Positions 52,833-62,550 of a stretch of 64,000 bases of DNA are shown here, piece by piece. How positions within the stretch are numbered: position 1 is the first letter of the stretch; every line of letters begins with the position of its first letter. The DNA comes from Cohnella hashimotonis. GTDB lineage: Bacteria; Bacillota; Bacilli; Paenibacillales; Paenibacillaceae. The stretch lies in NCBI RefSeq assembly GCF_030014955.1, contig NZ_JAGRPV010000001.1:1116001-1180000 (forward strand), written 5' to 3'. The translations under genes and the position numbers were made by a program. The notes under the pieces were generated by a model. The model ran no database searches, was not told where the DNA came from, and saw only the letters and a program-made list of their open reading frames with translations.

Positions 52833-54332
52833 TTGAGCGGCGAGAACGTGCAATCCAGACTTTACGGGGGCGAGTGTCCCGTTATCCCATACTTCGAGGC
52901 GTTGTCCGCCATACCGCGGAGCTCCGGCCACGAACAGGCTGCGAGCGACTATGTGGCAGCCTTTGCAAGGGCGCGGGGCTACGAAGCCGTGCAGGACGCC
53001 TCATGGAATCTGGTCATTCGCAAGCCTGCCTCTCAGGGCTACGAGCAAGCGCCGCCGGTCATCGTACAAGGCCATCTGGATATGGTCGGCGAAAAAAACG
53101 AGGGCGTCGCGCACGACTTTCTCAAGGATCCGATCCGGCTGAGGCTGGACGGCGACTTCATGACGGCCGAAGGCACCACGCTTGGCGGGGACAATGGTCT
53201 GGGCGTGGCCTACGCGATGGCGCTGCTCGACTCTCGCGAAGCCGAGCATCCCGCGCTCGAGATCGTGCTCACGACGGAGGAAGAGACGTCGATGAAAGGC
53301 GCGCGGAAGCTGGATACCGGTCTGCTGCGCGGTCGTATGCTGATCAACCTGGATTCCGACAGGGAAGGCATCCTTTACGTCAGCAGCGCCGGTGGCGCGC
53401 GGGCCTATCATACGGTGCCGGTCGCCCGGACGGTGGCGAGCGACGCGGGACGCCCGGCGCGGCTGCGCGTATCGGGACTCGTGGGCGGCCATTCGGGCGA
53501 CGATATCGTGCACGAACGCGCCAACGCTTGCGAGCTGCTCGGACGGGTGCTGGACGGCTTGCGCAAGCGGCTGCCCTACGGCATTGCGGATGTGCGGGGC
53601 GGCTTGGCGTCCAATGCGATTCCGCGGGAAGCCGAAGCAGCCTTGTATGTGCCGGCGGAACAGTGGGCAGAGGCCGAAGTGACCGTGCGGGAGTGGGAGG
53701 CGCATTTCAAGGCGGAGTATGCGGTCTCCGACCCGGGCGTGAGCGTCTCCCTCGAAGCGGTCGCTTACGGCACCGTTGCGGCCGAAGGCAAGGCGCAGGT
53801 TTTTTCCGAAGCGTCCAAAAGCATGCTCGTCGATTCGCTGCTGCTTATCCCGAACGGCGTCCTCCGGATGGACAAGGCGATCCCGGGATTGCCGCGCACG
53901 TCGACCAACGTCGGAATCGTGAAAATGACGGCCGAAGGCGTGCGGTTCGAAAGTCTGTTGCGGAGCTCGCTCAGATCGGAGCTCGACGCGGCCATGAGCA
54001 GGATGGAGGCGCTCGCCCGCGTGATAGGCTGTGTTTTCGAGGCGGGCGATTATTATCCCGGCTGGCCTTATCGGATGGCGTCCCGGCTGCGCGAGGTATT
54101 TCTGGATGTCTATGAGCGCGAATACGGCAAACCGATGGAGGTCAAGGCCGTGCATGCCGGCATCGAATGCGGCATTCTCGCGGACCGGATACCCGATCTG
54201 GATGCCGTATCGTACGGACCGGATCTATTCGACATCCACACTCCCGAAGAGCGGTTCCGCATCTCCTCCGTCGAGCGGACCTGGCATTATTTGCTGAAGG
54301 TGCTGCGGGCGCTCAAGGAGTCGACCGTCTGA
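52833..54332 (+). CDS. pepD: Aminoacyl-histidine dipeptidase PepD (M20 family)
   Basis: 499 residues. Zinc-peptidase motifs of the PepD branch: QGHLDMVGEKN, LGGDNGLGVAYAMALLD and the catalytic EE in VLTTEEETSMKGA; the later HAGIECGILAD provides the C-terminal metal histidine. Cytosolic enzyme cleaving Xaa-His and many other dipeptides. The TTG start at 52833 follows AAGGAGG. Divergent from ylbJ. Confidence 0.92.
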   Translation: MSGENVQSRLYGGECPVIPYFEALSAIPRSSGHEQAASDYVAAFARARGYEAVQDASWNLVIRKPASQGYEQAPPVIVQGHLDMVGEKNEGVAHDFLKDPIRLRLDGDFMTAEGTTLGGDNGLGVAYAMALLDSREAEHPALEIVLTTEEETSMKGARKLDTGLLRGRMLINLDSDREGILYVSSAGGARAYHTVPVARTVASDAGRPARLRVSGLVGGHSGDDIVHERANACELLGRVLDGLRKRLPYGIADVRGGLASNAIPREAEAALYVPAEQWAEAEVTVREWEAHFKAEYAVSDPGVSVSLEAVAYGTVAAEGKAQVFSEASKSMLVDSLLLIPNGVLRMDKAIPGLPRTSTNVGIVKMTAEGVRFESLLRSSLRSELDAAMSRMEALARVIGCVFEAGDYYPGWPYRMASRLREVFLDVYEREYGKPMEVKAVHAGIECGILADRIPDLDAVSYGPDLFDIHTPEERFRISSVERTWHYLLKVLRALKESTV

Positions 54333-54341
54333 GAAGGCGAA

Positions 54342-54374
54342 GAGACCTGTCCGAACAAGGACGGTCTCTTTTTT
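54342..54374 (+). terminator. Rho-independent terminator of pepD
   Basis: GAGACCTGTCC / GGACGGTCTC with a short loop, followed by six T residues. Confidence 0.85.
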
Positions 54375-54526
54375 CTTGTCGCAAGCCTACTGAGGCAGAC
54401 TGCAAATAAAGAGCATGTTCCGCCCGCCAGCATTTTTGTAAGCGATTGCAAAAAAGTAATGTCGCTGTTACATTCGTGTGGTACAATAGAACCAAGCTTT
54501 CGAGATTGCTTCAGGGAGTGATGAAC

Positions 54527-54613
54527 ATGGCAGGAATCGTTGCAGGGCTCCTCATGTGCGCGTTCGTGTATGTCATTCGGGAGTCGCTCAGCGGTCCCGA
54601 GGAAGAGATTTAA
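54527..54613 (+). CDS. Tiny membrane protein, 28 residues
   Basis: MAGIVAGLLMCAFVYVIRES then an acidic end. One hydrophobic helix and a good ribosome site (AGGGAG, 8 bases upstream of ATG 54527; ATG 54521 is also in frame). A TACAAT -10-like element lies 40 bp upstream and a clean terminator follows, so the unit looks like a real one-gene transcript. The protein is not recognised. Confidence 0.55.
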   Translation: MAGIVAGLLMCAFVYVIRESLSGPEEEI

Positions 54614-54646
54614 CTTCCGGGTTCACCGGTTTTCTTATCTTATTAG

Positions 54647-54669
54647 ATCGCCCGACGAGGGCGATTTTT
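54647..54669 (+). terminator. Rho-independent terminator
   Basis: ATCGCCC / GGGCGAT around GACGA, followed by TTTTG, 34 bp after the tiny gene. Confidence 0.8.
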
Positions 54670-54716
54670 GTTTTGTGCAAAAACAGTAAAATTAGGATAG
54701 AAGTCTTAAATGTTTA

Positions 54717-54725
54717 TGGTATAAT
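54717..54725 (+). promoter_or_regulatory. Extended -10 promoter of the haemoglobin gene
   Basis: TGGTATAAT (TGn plus TATAAT) with no good -35 element, 61 bp before the start codon. Confidence 0.55.
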
Positions 54726-54786
54726 CAAGGGACATCAGGAAGTAAGTCCCGATACCGGCAAGCGAATCGGGAGGAGATTGCAACCT

Positions 54787-55164
54787 ATGAACTACGGAAG
54801 CGTGTACGAAGCGATCGGCGGAGCGGATACCGTCCGCAAAATGGTCGAAGGATTTTACCCGAAGGTGCTGCAGCATCCGCTGCTCGCACCGCTGTTTCCG
54901 GAAGACATCACGCCTGTCATGGACAAGCAGTACATGTTTCTTACGCAGTTCTTCGGGGGACCTACTTTATATTCAGACGCCTATGGGCATCCGATGATGC
55001 GGGGCAGGCATTTGCCTTTTCCGATCACGCCAGCGAGAGCCGAAGCATGGCTGGATTGCATGCGGAGATCGCTCGACGAGACCGAGTTGTCCGAGGAGCT
55101 CAAGGCCTTCGTGCTGGAACGGCTGTCAGGTCCGGCGCATCATTTTGTTAACACCGAAGAGTAA
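54787..55164 (+). CDS. Truncated haemoglobin, group II type
   Basis: 125 residues; a 2-on-2 globin: YEAIGGADTVRKMVEGFYPKV, FPEDITPVMDKQYMFLTQFFGGP, and GRHLPFPITPARAEAWLDCM with the proximal histidine in RGRHLPF. Related to B. subtilis YjbI; such proteins bind O2 or NO and help against nitrosative stress. ATG at 54787 lies 11 bases after GGAGGAG. Followed by the DUF2225 gene after a 50-bp gap. Confidence 0.92.
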   Translation: MNYGSVYEAIGGADTVRKMVEGFYPKVLQHPLLAPLFPEDITPVMDKQYMFLTQFFGGPTLYSDAYGHPMMRGRHLPFPITPARAEAWLDCMRRSLDETELSEELKAFVLERLSGPAHHFVNTEE

Positions 55165-55214
55165 CTGACCGTCTCGCGCGTTCGCCGGGACGCGTCCCAC
55201 ATGGAGGGATTGGG

Positions 55215-55916
55215 ATGGAACCCCTGTACCAGACCAAGGTTGCATGCGTATGCTGCGAAGCCGAATTCGTGACCTCCCGGGTAAGGCCGAGCCTGAAGCG
55301 AGCGATTCGATCGGATACGGACTTTTGTTCTTATTTCAAATCGGTGAATCCCGATTATTATGTCGTGCGCGTGTGCCCGTATTGCGGGTATGCTTCGACG
55401 GAGAATTCAAGCCAGCGCCTTGTGGACTGGCAGCGGAGCGCCTATCTAGAGCGCATCGGCAAGCATTGGAAGATGCACGACTACGGCGGGGAGCGCAGCG
55501 CGGCGGACGCGTTGGCCTGCTACAAGCTCGCGCTTCTGACAGGACAGACGATCAAGGAAAAGGATCGCGTCGTGGCGGGCATTCTGCATCATATCGCGTG
55601 GCTGTACCGCTATGAGGGCAATGGCGAGCAAGAGCGCAGGTTCCTGCAGTACGCGCTTGAAGCTTATATCAAGACGTACCAGTCCGAGCGCGAGCTGATG
55701 AATAACGCCCGTCTGCTGTACCTAATCGGCGAACTAAACCGGAGGCTCGGCCATTTCCACGAGGCGGTCAGATGGTTCAGCCGGGTTATCCACGACAAGA
55801 GCATCCTGGATTCGGCGATGATACGCGCCTCGCGCGAAGGCTGGCAAGCTGTCCGCGACGAGATGTCGGGCAGGGGTGCCGAGCTGCCCGAAGAAATGCA
55901 GCGAATCGGCAGTTGA
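55215..55916 (+). CDS. DUF2225 protein with zinc-ribbon-like cysteines
   Basis: 233 residues. Two CXXC pairs near the N-terminus (CVCCEAEF and CPYCGY) suggest a zinc site; the remainder is helical and TPR-like (ALACYKLALLTGQTIKEKDRV, RRFLQYALEAYIKTYQSE, GHFHEAVRWFSRVIHDKSI). Family members are conserved in Bacillales with no proven function. GGAGGGA precedes the ATG. Confidence 0.88.
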   Translation: MEPLYQTKVACVCCEAEFVTSRVRPSLKRAIRSDTDFCSYFKSVNPDYYVVRVCPYCGYASTENSSQRLVDWQRSAYLERIGKHWKMHDYGGERSAADALACYKLALLTGQTIKEKDRVVAGILHHIAWLYRYEGNGEQERRFLQYALEAYIKTYQSERELMNNARLLYLIGELNRRLGHFHEAVRWFSRVIHDKSILDSAMIRASREGWQAVRDEMSGRGAELPEEMQRIGS

Positions 55917-55922
55917 GCGCGG

Positions 55923-56159
55923 TTACGTACGAAGCGGCTTGTTCGCGAGCAAGTAGTCGCTGTCGGCGTCCACGAGCTGCAGCCTCGACCGGCAGCAGGG
56001 CATTACGACCATGCGCTTCATGAGGCCGCCGCGGAGTTGTTCAAGCTCCGCGGGCTTGAGCGGCAGTCTAACGTGGGATTGGCCGCAGAACGGGCATTCG
56101 GAGGCGTAAACCTCGTTCATCTGGATGTCGTAAGGCAGGCTGTTGCGAAATGGAATCAT
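55923..56159 (-). CDS. Small zinc-ribbon-like protein
   Basis: 78 residues. A CPFCGQ motif and a second Cys pair (VMPCCRSRL) could bind one zinc ion; no membrane segment. ATG at 56159 follows GAGGAGCGGGGAAG. It converges on the DUF2225 gene, with only 6 bp between stops. Not recognised as a named family. Confidence 0.7.
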   Translation of the reverse strand: MIPFRNSLPYDIQMNEVYASECPFCGQSHVRLPLKPAELEQLRGGLMKRMVVMPCCRSRLQLVDADSDYLLANKPLRT

Positions 56160-56292
56160 GATCTTCCCCGCTCCTCTCTGGCAAAACCGTGTCCATTAAC
56201 GATACAATAGATGGGACGGGCTGACAATGTCCGGGTGCCATAGGCGATCGGTTCGCCGGTCGCCGGCAACGCAGGAGAGGACGGGATTGAAT

Positions 56293-58083
56293 ATGACGGA
56301 CAGCTACTCCCTCATCTGGGATCTGGACAAAATTTTCTCCGGGGGTTCCGAATCCCCGGATTTTGCCGCGTTTGCGGAGGCGCTTGAAAAAGATACGGGC
56401 GCGCTGCTAGCGGAGCTTCAAGCCGCCGGCGAGGACGGGGGCGCGGGAGACGATGCGTTGAACGATTGGACATCCAGGCTTCAGGACCTAATGGCCAGAC
56501 TGCGAGAGGCATTCTCCTATGTCGGTTGTCTGTCGGCGCAAAATATGGAGGACCGGAAGGCGACCGCCTGGACGGAGAAGCTCCAGACATTGTCAGCAAA
56601 GCTTGGCCAGTCGCTCGATCTGTACGATGCGGCGCTGGCGCTGGTGCCGGAGGGACGGCTTGAGGCTTGGATCGCCGGGGGATCCGTCTCCGAGATCGCA
56701 TTCGTCATCCGCGAACGCAGGGACTTCGTCAAGGAAAAGCTGACGCCTGCGCTGGAGGCGCTCGCCGGCGAGTTGGCCGTCGACGGTTATCACGGCTGGG
56801 GCGAGAACTATCAGACGATCGTCAGCCGAATCGCGATTCCGTGGGAAGAAGAAGGAACGGTCAAGACGTTGTCGGCGGGGCAGGCCTTTAACAAGCTGTC
56901 GCACCCGAGCCAGCAGGTGCGCGACGAGATGGGTGCCAAGTGGGAATCGGCCTGGGCCGGGCAGGCGGATCTGGCGGCGGACGCGCTGAACCGCCTAGCG
57001 GGTTTCCGCCTCAAGCTGTACCAGGCGCGACGCTGGCAAGACCCACTTAAGGAGCCGCTGCTTATTAACCGGATGAGCCGGGATACGCTCGATGCGATGT
57101 GGGAAGGCGTCTCGGGCGGTATGGAGCCGCTTAAGCGCTATATGGCGGCCAAAGCCCGTCTGCTCGGCAAGGAACGGCTCGACTGGCACGACGTATCGGC
57201 GCCGGTGGGCGCGGAAGGCGGCGCGATCGGTTACGACGATGCGGCGGCATTGATCAAGAATGCATTCGGCAGCTTCTCGCCCGCGCAAGCCAAGCTGGCA
57301 GAGCGCGCCTTCAGCGGGCGCTGGATCGAGGCCGAGGATCGTGCGGGCAAGCGGCCGGGCGGCTTCTGCACGGACTTCCCGCTGACCGGGGAGACGCGCA
57401 TTTTCATGACCTACTCCGGAACGCCCGACAACGTCTCGACGCTGGCGCACGAGCTTGGGCATGCTTATCACGACGTATGCGTCGACGGATTGCCGCAGTT
57501 CGGACGCAACTATGCGATGAACGTCGCCGAGACGGCATCCACGTTCGCCGAAGGCCTCGTTAGCGACGCATTGCTGCGGGCGGCAGGCAGCGACGCGGCG
57601 CGGCTGTCGCTGCTGGACGAGCGGTTGCAGCGGGCTTCGGCGTTCTGCAACAACATCAGGGCGAGGTTCCTGTTCGAGACGAGATTTTACGAAGCGCGCA
57701 AGAGCGGGATGCTCGACGTCGAGGCGCTGAACGAGCTGATGGTGGCGGCGCAGAAGGAAGCGTTCGGGGACGCGCTGTCGTCCTGGCATCCGCATTTCTG
57801 GGCGGCCAAGCTGCACTTTTATGCGACCGACGTGCCGTTTTACAATTTCCCGTACACGTTCGGGTACTTGTTCAGCACAGGTATCGCAGCCGTCGCCGAA
57901 GCCGAGGGCGCGGGCTTCCACGAACGTTACGACCGGCTGCTGCGCGATACCGGCCTGATGACGGTCGAGGAGCTCGGCCGGCGCCATCTGGGCGTCGAGC
58001 TCGACAAGCCGGCGTTCTGGCAGGCTGCCGTGCGCCGCGCGACGGCCGATGTCGATGCGTTTGAAGCGCTGTGCGCGCGTTGA
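56293..58083 (+). CDS. M3-family oligoendopeptidase (PepF-like)
   Basis: 596 residues. Catalytic zinc motif HELGH (TLAHELGHAYHD), the MNVAETASTFAE glutamate ligand region and the YFYDVPFYNFPYTFGYLFS-like motif (here YATDVPFYNFPYTFGYLFS) place it with oligoendopeptidase F. A cytoplasmic enzyme that degrades peptides of roughly 7-20 residues. ATG at 56293; TTG at 56287 is in frame and nearer the GAGAGGACGGG site, so two residues may be added. Confidence 0.93.
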   Translation: MTDSYSLIWDLDKIFSGGSESPDFAAFAEALEKDTGALLAELQAAGEDGGAGDDALNDWTSRLQDLMARLREAFSYVGCLSAQNMEDRKATAWTEKLQTLSAKLGQSLDLYDAALALVPEGRLEAWIAGGSVSEIAFVIRERRDFVKEKLTPALEALAGELAVDGYHGWGENYQTIVSRIAIPWEEEGTVKTLSAGQAFNKLSHPSQQVRDEMGAKWESAWAGQADLAADALNRLAGFRLKLYQARRWQDPLKEPLLINRMSRDTLDAMWEGVSGGMEPLKRYMAAKARLLGKERLDWHDVSAPVGAEGGAIGYDDAAALIKNAFGSFSPAQAKLAERAFSGRWIEAEDRAGKRPGGFCTDFPLTGETRIFMTYSGTPDNVSTLAHELGHAYHDVCVDGLPQFGRNYAMNVAETASTFAEGLVSDALLRAAGSDAARLSLLDERLQRASAFCNNIRARFLFETRFYEARKSGMLDVEALNELMVAAQKEAFGDALSSWHPHFWAAKLHFYATDVPFYNFPYTFGYLFSTGIAAVAEAEGAGFHERYDRLLRDTGLMTVEELGRRHLGVELDKPAFWQAAVRRATADVDAFEALCAR

Positions 58084-58484
58084 ACGGTCGAGAATGGTAG
58101 CGGATATAGGCGTTCGGCTGATATAATGGAGACATAGGCATTAACGGTAGGCATGATTTCGCTGGAGCTTCTGCGAATGATGCTGGAAAAAATGAGATGG
58201 TAGCGGAAGAACCGCACACATGAGGTGTGCGGTTCTTTGCGTTGTTCGGGATCTGCGTTGTTCGGGATCTGAGATGGCCGTGCGGCAGGCGGAAAAAGGG
58301 CTTATTGCCTGCTGAATAGAAGGCGATGGCAGGGCGGCAGGCAGGCTGGCGCGGCGCCTTGTTAAACGAACGCGTCGGCCGATTGGATAGGCCTTTAATC
58401 GACTTCTAAACTATATATATAATGTGATATAGCTTCATAAAAAGAAAAAAATGCATCTTTTAGTCGAATATTCTAAATTTTTTG
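58084..58484. other. Intergenic region after the M3 peptidase
   Basis: No gene supported. A terminator lies at 58208-58238 (AGAACCGCACAC / GTGTGCGGTTCT, then TTTGCG), followed by a 17-bp tandem duplication of GTTGTTCGGGATCTG (58240-58273). The last 100 bp are very AT-rich and lead into the next promoter. Confidence 0.65.
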
Positions 58485-58514
58485 TTGAAATATTTAAGGT
58501 GTATGCCCTATAAT
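58485..58514 (+). promoter_or_regulatory. Sigma-A promoter of the 138-residue orphan gene
   Basis: TTGAAA - 18 bases - TATAAT with an A/T-rich upstream tract like an UP element. Confidence 0.75.
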
Positions 58515-58581
58515 GATTCTTAAGTCGTAGGCAATACATGGCGACAATAGGTGGTATATCCCAAATCAGAGGAGGAGAATT

Positions 58582-58998
58582 ATGGTTTATGAGTTTGAAG
58601 TCCCGCTCGCGAGGCAAGTGGATATGGCTTTTCGGCAGATGGAAGGCGAACTGAAGGGCATGACGGCCGGTACGATCGTTCTGCAAGTGCGCAACGATAC
58701 GGTAGGAAAGTTCGGCATTCGTCATCTGCCGGTGGATCTGGCGGAACGCCGGACAACGGGAGATGCCAAGCCGGATGGGCTGACGGATGACTCGATCGGC
58801 GAGCTTCGCAATGCGGCAGTGGCGTCGATCAAGGGCAAGAAGAGCTGGACGCATGGCGAAGTTACATATGATTTTGTGATTAAACAAGGCAAGCTATACT
58901 TAAGCGTTATGTTCGAATCGAACTATAATATGGCAAATGTATTATTTCATGTAAATCATAAAAAATTGGGCAAGCGAGACCGGTCCGGCGAGCATTAA
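58582..58998 (+). CDS. Conserved-looking hypothetical protein, 138 residues
   Basis: Soluble protein with an even mix of helix and strand, no membrane segment and a basic C-terminus. GAGGAGAA precedes the ATG and a strong AT-rich promoter precedes the gene, while a perfect terminator follows, so it is a well-defined unit. I recognise no family or motif. The AT-rich upstream DNA contrasts with the GC-rich surroundings. Function unknown. Confidence 0.72.
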   Translation: MVYEFEVPLARQVDMAFRQMEGELKGMTAGTIVLQVRNDTVGKFGIRHLPVDLAERRTTGDAKPDGLTDDSIGELRNAAVASIKGKKSWTHGEVTYDFVIKQGKLYLSVMFESNYNMANVLFHVNHKKLGKRDRSGEH

Positions 58999-59015
58999 GC
59001 GGCGGCGTTCACGAT

Positions 59016-59049
59016 AGAGGAGGCAAGCGCCGCGGCGCTTGCCTCCTCT
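59016..59049. terminator. Bidirectional terminator, 34-bp perfect palindrome
   Basis: AGAGGAGGCAAGCGCCG is followed at once by its exact complement, then TTT. It serves the convergent orphan and permease genes. Confidence 0.85.
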
Positions 59050-59059
59050 TTGAATGCTT

Positions 59060-60226
<1,167 letters not shown>

Positions 60227-60410
60227 GGCCGTGCACGCTCCTTTCCGTTCGGACGTGAGCGCGATATCGTCTCTTGCAAAGCCGGAGAGCTGCGCCAGCG
60301 CCAACGATTACAAATATGCGCGTCTTGTCCCGTTCCAGAACCGCAAATTGACAAGCCCTTCGCAAACGCGGCCCCGCCGAGCTATAAAATAAACCCTCAC
60401 GGCTGCCCGG

Positions 60411-60438
60411 TTGACATCTATCGCACCTCGCGTATAAT
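60411..60438 (+). promoter_or_regulatory. Sigma-A promoter of trpS
   Basis: TTGACA - 16 bases - TATAAT, upstream of the T-box leader. Confidence 0.85.
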
Positions 60439-60439
60439 G

Positions 60440-60755
60440 GACGATAACATACGAGGCGATGATGAGAACAAGTAAGCGTGGCAAGGAACTTCAGAGAGCC
60501 GGTGGCTGCTGCGAACCGGCGTTCCTCCAAGCCGAATGGATCTCGGAGCCGACTGGGAAACGAACCATTGCTTTACTCGGGCCAGCTTGCGGGCTTGATG
60601 TGCAGGGCTTCCCATCCAGTCCGTCCGTTCCCCGTTACCGGAACCAAAGGCTCACGTACGGCACGCCGTTTTCCATCGGCGCTGCGATCGGCGCGAGCGA
60701 ATTAAGGGTGGCACCACGACCTCTTCGTCCCTTTGACGAAAGAGGTCTTTTTGCG
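60440..60755 (+). promoter_or_regulatory. tRNA-Trp-responsive T-box leader of trpS
   Basis: The Stem I region contains AGAGAGCCGGTGG and a GAA-TGG-ATC specifier, reading Trp codon TGG at 60537-60539. The conserved T-box AAGGGTGGCACCACG lies at 60704-60718 and leads into a terminator (60718-60752, GACCTCTTCGTC / GACGAAAGAGGTC, then TTTTT). Uncharged tRNA-Trp should stabilise the antiterminator and allow trpS transcription. Confidence 0.93.
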
Positions 60756-60813
60756 TTCGACGCGAGCTTGCAAGGCAGGCTCCGAATCCTGCGAATCGAA
60801 GGAGCAATGGACA

Positions 60814-61821
60814 ATGAGCGAAGCAAACGGTAAAAAGCGCGTCCTTTCGGGCATTCAGCCGAGCGGCCAGCTGACGCTCGGCAATTACATCGGCGCAATG
60901 AAAAATTATGTCTCGCTGCAGCACGAATGCGACAGCTACTTTATGATCGTCGATTTGCACGCGATCACTGTACCGCAAGAACCGGCGGCGCTGCGCGAAA
61001 ATACCGAGTCGGTAGCCGCGCTATACCTTGCCGCGGGCATCGATCCTGCCAAGGCTGCGATTTTTGTGCAGTCCCACGTGCACGAGCATGCCGAGCTGGG
61101 CTGGATGATGACGACGCTCTCTTACATGGGCGAGCTGGAGCGGATGACGCAATTCAAGGACAAATCGGCTGGCAAAGAAGCGGTCGGCGCGGGATTGTTC
61201 GTCTATCCGCCGCTGATGAGCGCGGACATTCTGCTCTACAAAGCGGATCTGGTGCCGGTCGGCGACGATCAGAAGCAGCATTTGGAGCTCACGCGCGATC
61301 TCGCCGGCCGCTTCAATCACCGTTTCGGCGAGACGCTTGTCGTGCCGGAGCCGTTTATCCCGAAGGTGGGGGCGCGCATCATGTCGCTTGACGACGCCTC
61401 CAAGAAGATGAGCAAGAGCAACCCGAATGCGGGCAGCTACATCGCGCTGCTCGATCCCCCGGACGTGATCCGGAAAAAGCTGTCCCGCGCGAAAACCGAC
61501 CTTGGCCGAGAGGTCGTCTACGATCCGCAGAACAAGCCGGAGATCAGCAATCTGCTCAGCGTCTACGCGAACTGCTCGGGAGAGTCGATCGAAGACATTC
61601 AAGCCAGGTACGAAGGCAGAGGCTACGGGGATTTCAAAAAAGATCTGGCTGAGCAGGTCGTCGGCGTGCTCGAGCCGCTGCAGCGCCGTTACGCCGAGAT
61701 CCGATCCTCCGGCGAGATTCACCGCATCCTCCGGCAGGGCGCCGAGCAGGCGAGCGCCGTCGCCGCGAATACGCTGTCGGAGGTCAAAGCGGCGATGGGC
61801 TTCCTGCCTCCGCTAAAATAA
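60814..61821 (+). CDS. trpS: Tryptophanyl-tRNA synthetase
   Basis: 335 residues; class I aminoacyl-tRNA synthetase. HIGH-equivalent in GIQPSGQLTLGNYIGA, KMSKS in DASKKMSKSNPNAG, GDDQKQHLELTRDLAGRFN and MSADILLYKADLVPVG are all characteristic. ATG at 60814 follows GAAGGAG. Controlled by the T-box just upstream. Confidence 0.97.
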   Translation: MSEANGKKRVLSGIQPSGQLTLGNYIGAMKNYVSLQHECDSYFMIVDLHAITVPQEPAALRENTESVAALYLAAGIDPAKAAIFVQSHVHEHAELGWMMTTLSYMGELERMTQFKDKSAGKEAVGAGLFVYPPLMSADILLYKADLVPVGDDQKQHLELTRDLAGRFNHRFGETLVVPEPFIPKVGARIMSLDDASKKMSKSNPNAGSYIALLDPPDVIRKKLSRAKTDLGREVVYDPQNKPEISNLLSVYANCSGESIEDIQARYEGRGYGDFKKDLAEQVVGVLEPLQRRYAEIRSSGEIHRILRQGAEQASAVAANTLSEVKAAMGFLPPLK

Positions 61822-61824
61822 ATC

Positions 61825-61867
61825 AAAAAGCCTGCAAAGCACTCCGAAGAGGCTTGCAGGCTTTTTT
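61825..61867. terminator. Bidirectional terminator after trpS
   Basis: A 13-bp stem (AAAAAGCCTGCAA / TTGCAGGCTTTTT) serves trpS and the convergent small membrane gene. Confidence 0.87.
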
Positions 61868-61874
61868 CGTACGA

Positions 61875-62060
61875 TTAACGCTGCTGAATCTCCTGGCGCT
61901 TCGCGATCTTCGCCTTGAGCGTGAAGCCCCAGCCGATGAAGGCAAACGCCAGCACGGCAAGGCCTGACGCGAGCCATCCGCTATAGTCGATCGATATCGC
62001 CGTACCCAGCAATAGCAGCATCGAGACGACCGCAAACAAAAGTCCCAAAGGTTTGTTCAA
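61875..62060 (-). CDS. Small two-span membrane protein, DUF5325/YlaF-like
   Basis: 61 residues from TTG at 62060, 7 bases after GGAGGTGA. Two hydrophobic helices (about 5-22 and 29-47) and a basic end AKIAKRQEIQQR match small Bacillales proteins of the YlaF/DUF5325 type; the family call is tentative. It shares its upstream spacer with the divergent spore-protein gene. Confidence 0.68.
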   Translation of the reverse strand: MNKPLGLLFAVVSMLLLLGTAISIDYSGWLASGLAVLAFAFIGWGFTLKAKIAKRQEIQQR

Positions 62061-62077
62061 AATGTGTTCACCTCCGA

Positions 62078-62106
62078 GTATAGTTTTCTTCAAGCATAGC
62101 ATAATA
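62078..62106 (+). promoter_or_regulatory. Sigma-G-type promoter of the spore protein gene
   Basis: GTATA - 17 bases - CATAATA fits the forespore sigma-G consensus (GHATR, 17-18 bases, CATWMTA) and lies 58 bp before the SASP start. Confidence 0.68.
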
Positions 62107-62164
62107 ACAACGCAAGCTTGCAACCAACACCACTCTAAGCAGGACGAAAGGAGAAATATCAATC

Positions 62165-62389
62165 ATGGCAAGCAATAGCTCCGGTTCCCGTAATCAAGTT
62201 CTGGTCCCGCAAGCCCGCCAAGCCCTGGAAAACATGAAGATGGAGGCCGCTCAATCCCTGGGCGTGCAAATCCCTTCCGACGGCTACTATGGCAACGTAA
62301 CGTCCCGCGACGCAGGCTCCCTTGGCGGTTACATCACCAAGAAGCTGGTTCAAATCGCTGAGCAACAACTTTCCGGTGGCAGCCGCTAA
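62165..62389 (+). CDS. Alpha/beta-type small acid-soluble spore protein
   Basis: 74 residues: an N-terminal Ser/Gly/Asn-rich lead, then PQARQALENMKMEAAQSLGV, where the GPR-type cleavage region is expected, and DGYYGNVTSRDAGSLGGYITKKLVQIAEQQL, the classical DNA-binding SASP pattern. These proteins coat spore DNA and protect it from UV and oxidation. AAAGGAGAA precedes the ATG. Behind a sigma-G-like promoter and followed by a terminator. Confidence 0.95.
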   Translation: MASNSSGSRNQVLVPQARQALENMKMEAAQSLGVQIPSDGYYGNVTSRDAGSLGGYITKKLVQIAEQQLSGGSR

Positions 62390-62408
62390 CATCCGTTAGC
62401 TCACCGAA

Positions 62409-62436
62409 AGCCCGAGGCAACCCCTCGGGCTTTTAT
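62409..62436 (+). terminator. Rho-independent terminator of the SASP gene
   Basis: AGCCCGAGG / CCTCGGGCT followed by TTTATT. Confidence 0.88.
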
Positions 62437-62550
62437 TGTGCGCTTATCCGGCGCCGAGGTCAACCGTTGCACGCAAAAAATTGAGCTTAAACATAAAAAA
62501 AGACGGCGTCCAGCCGTCTCCTTTGCGTTCGAGCGTGCTATATTTTTTGG

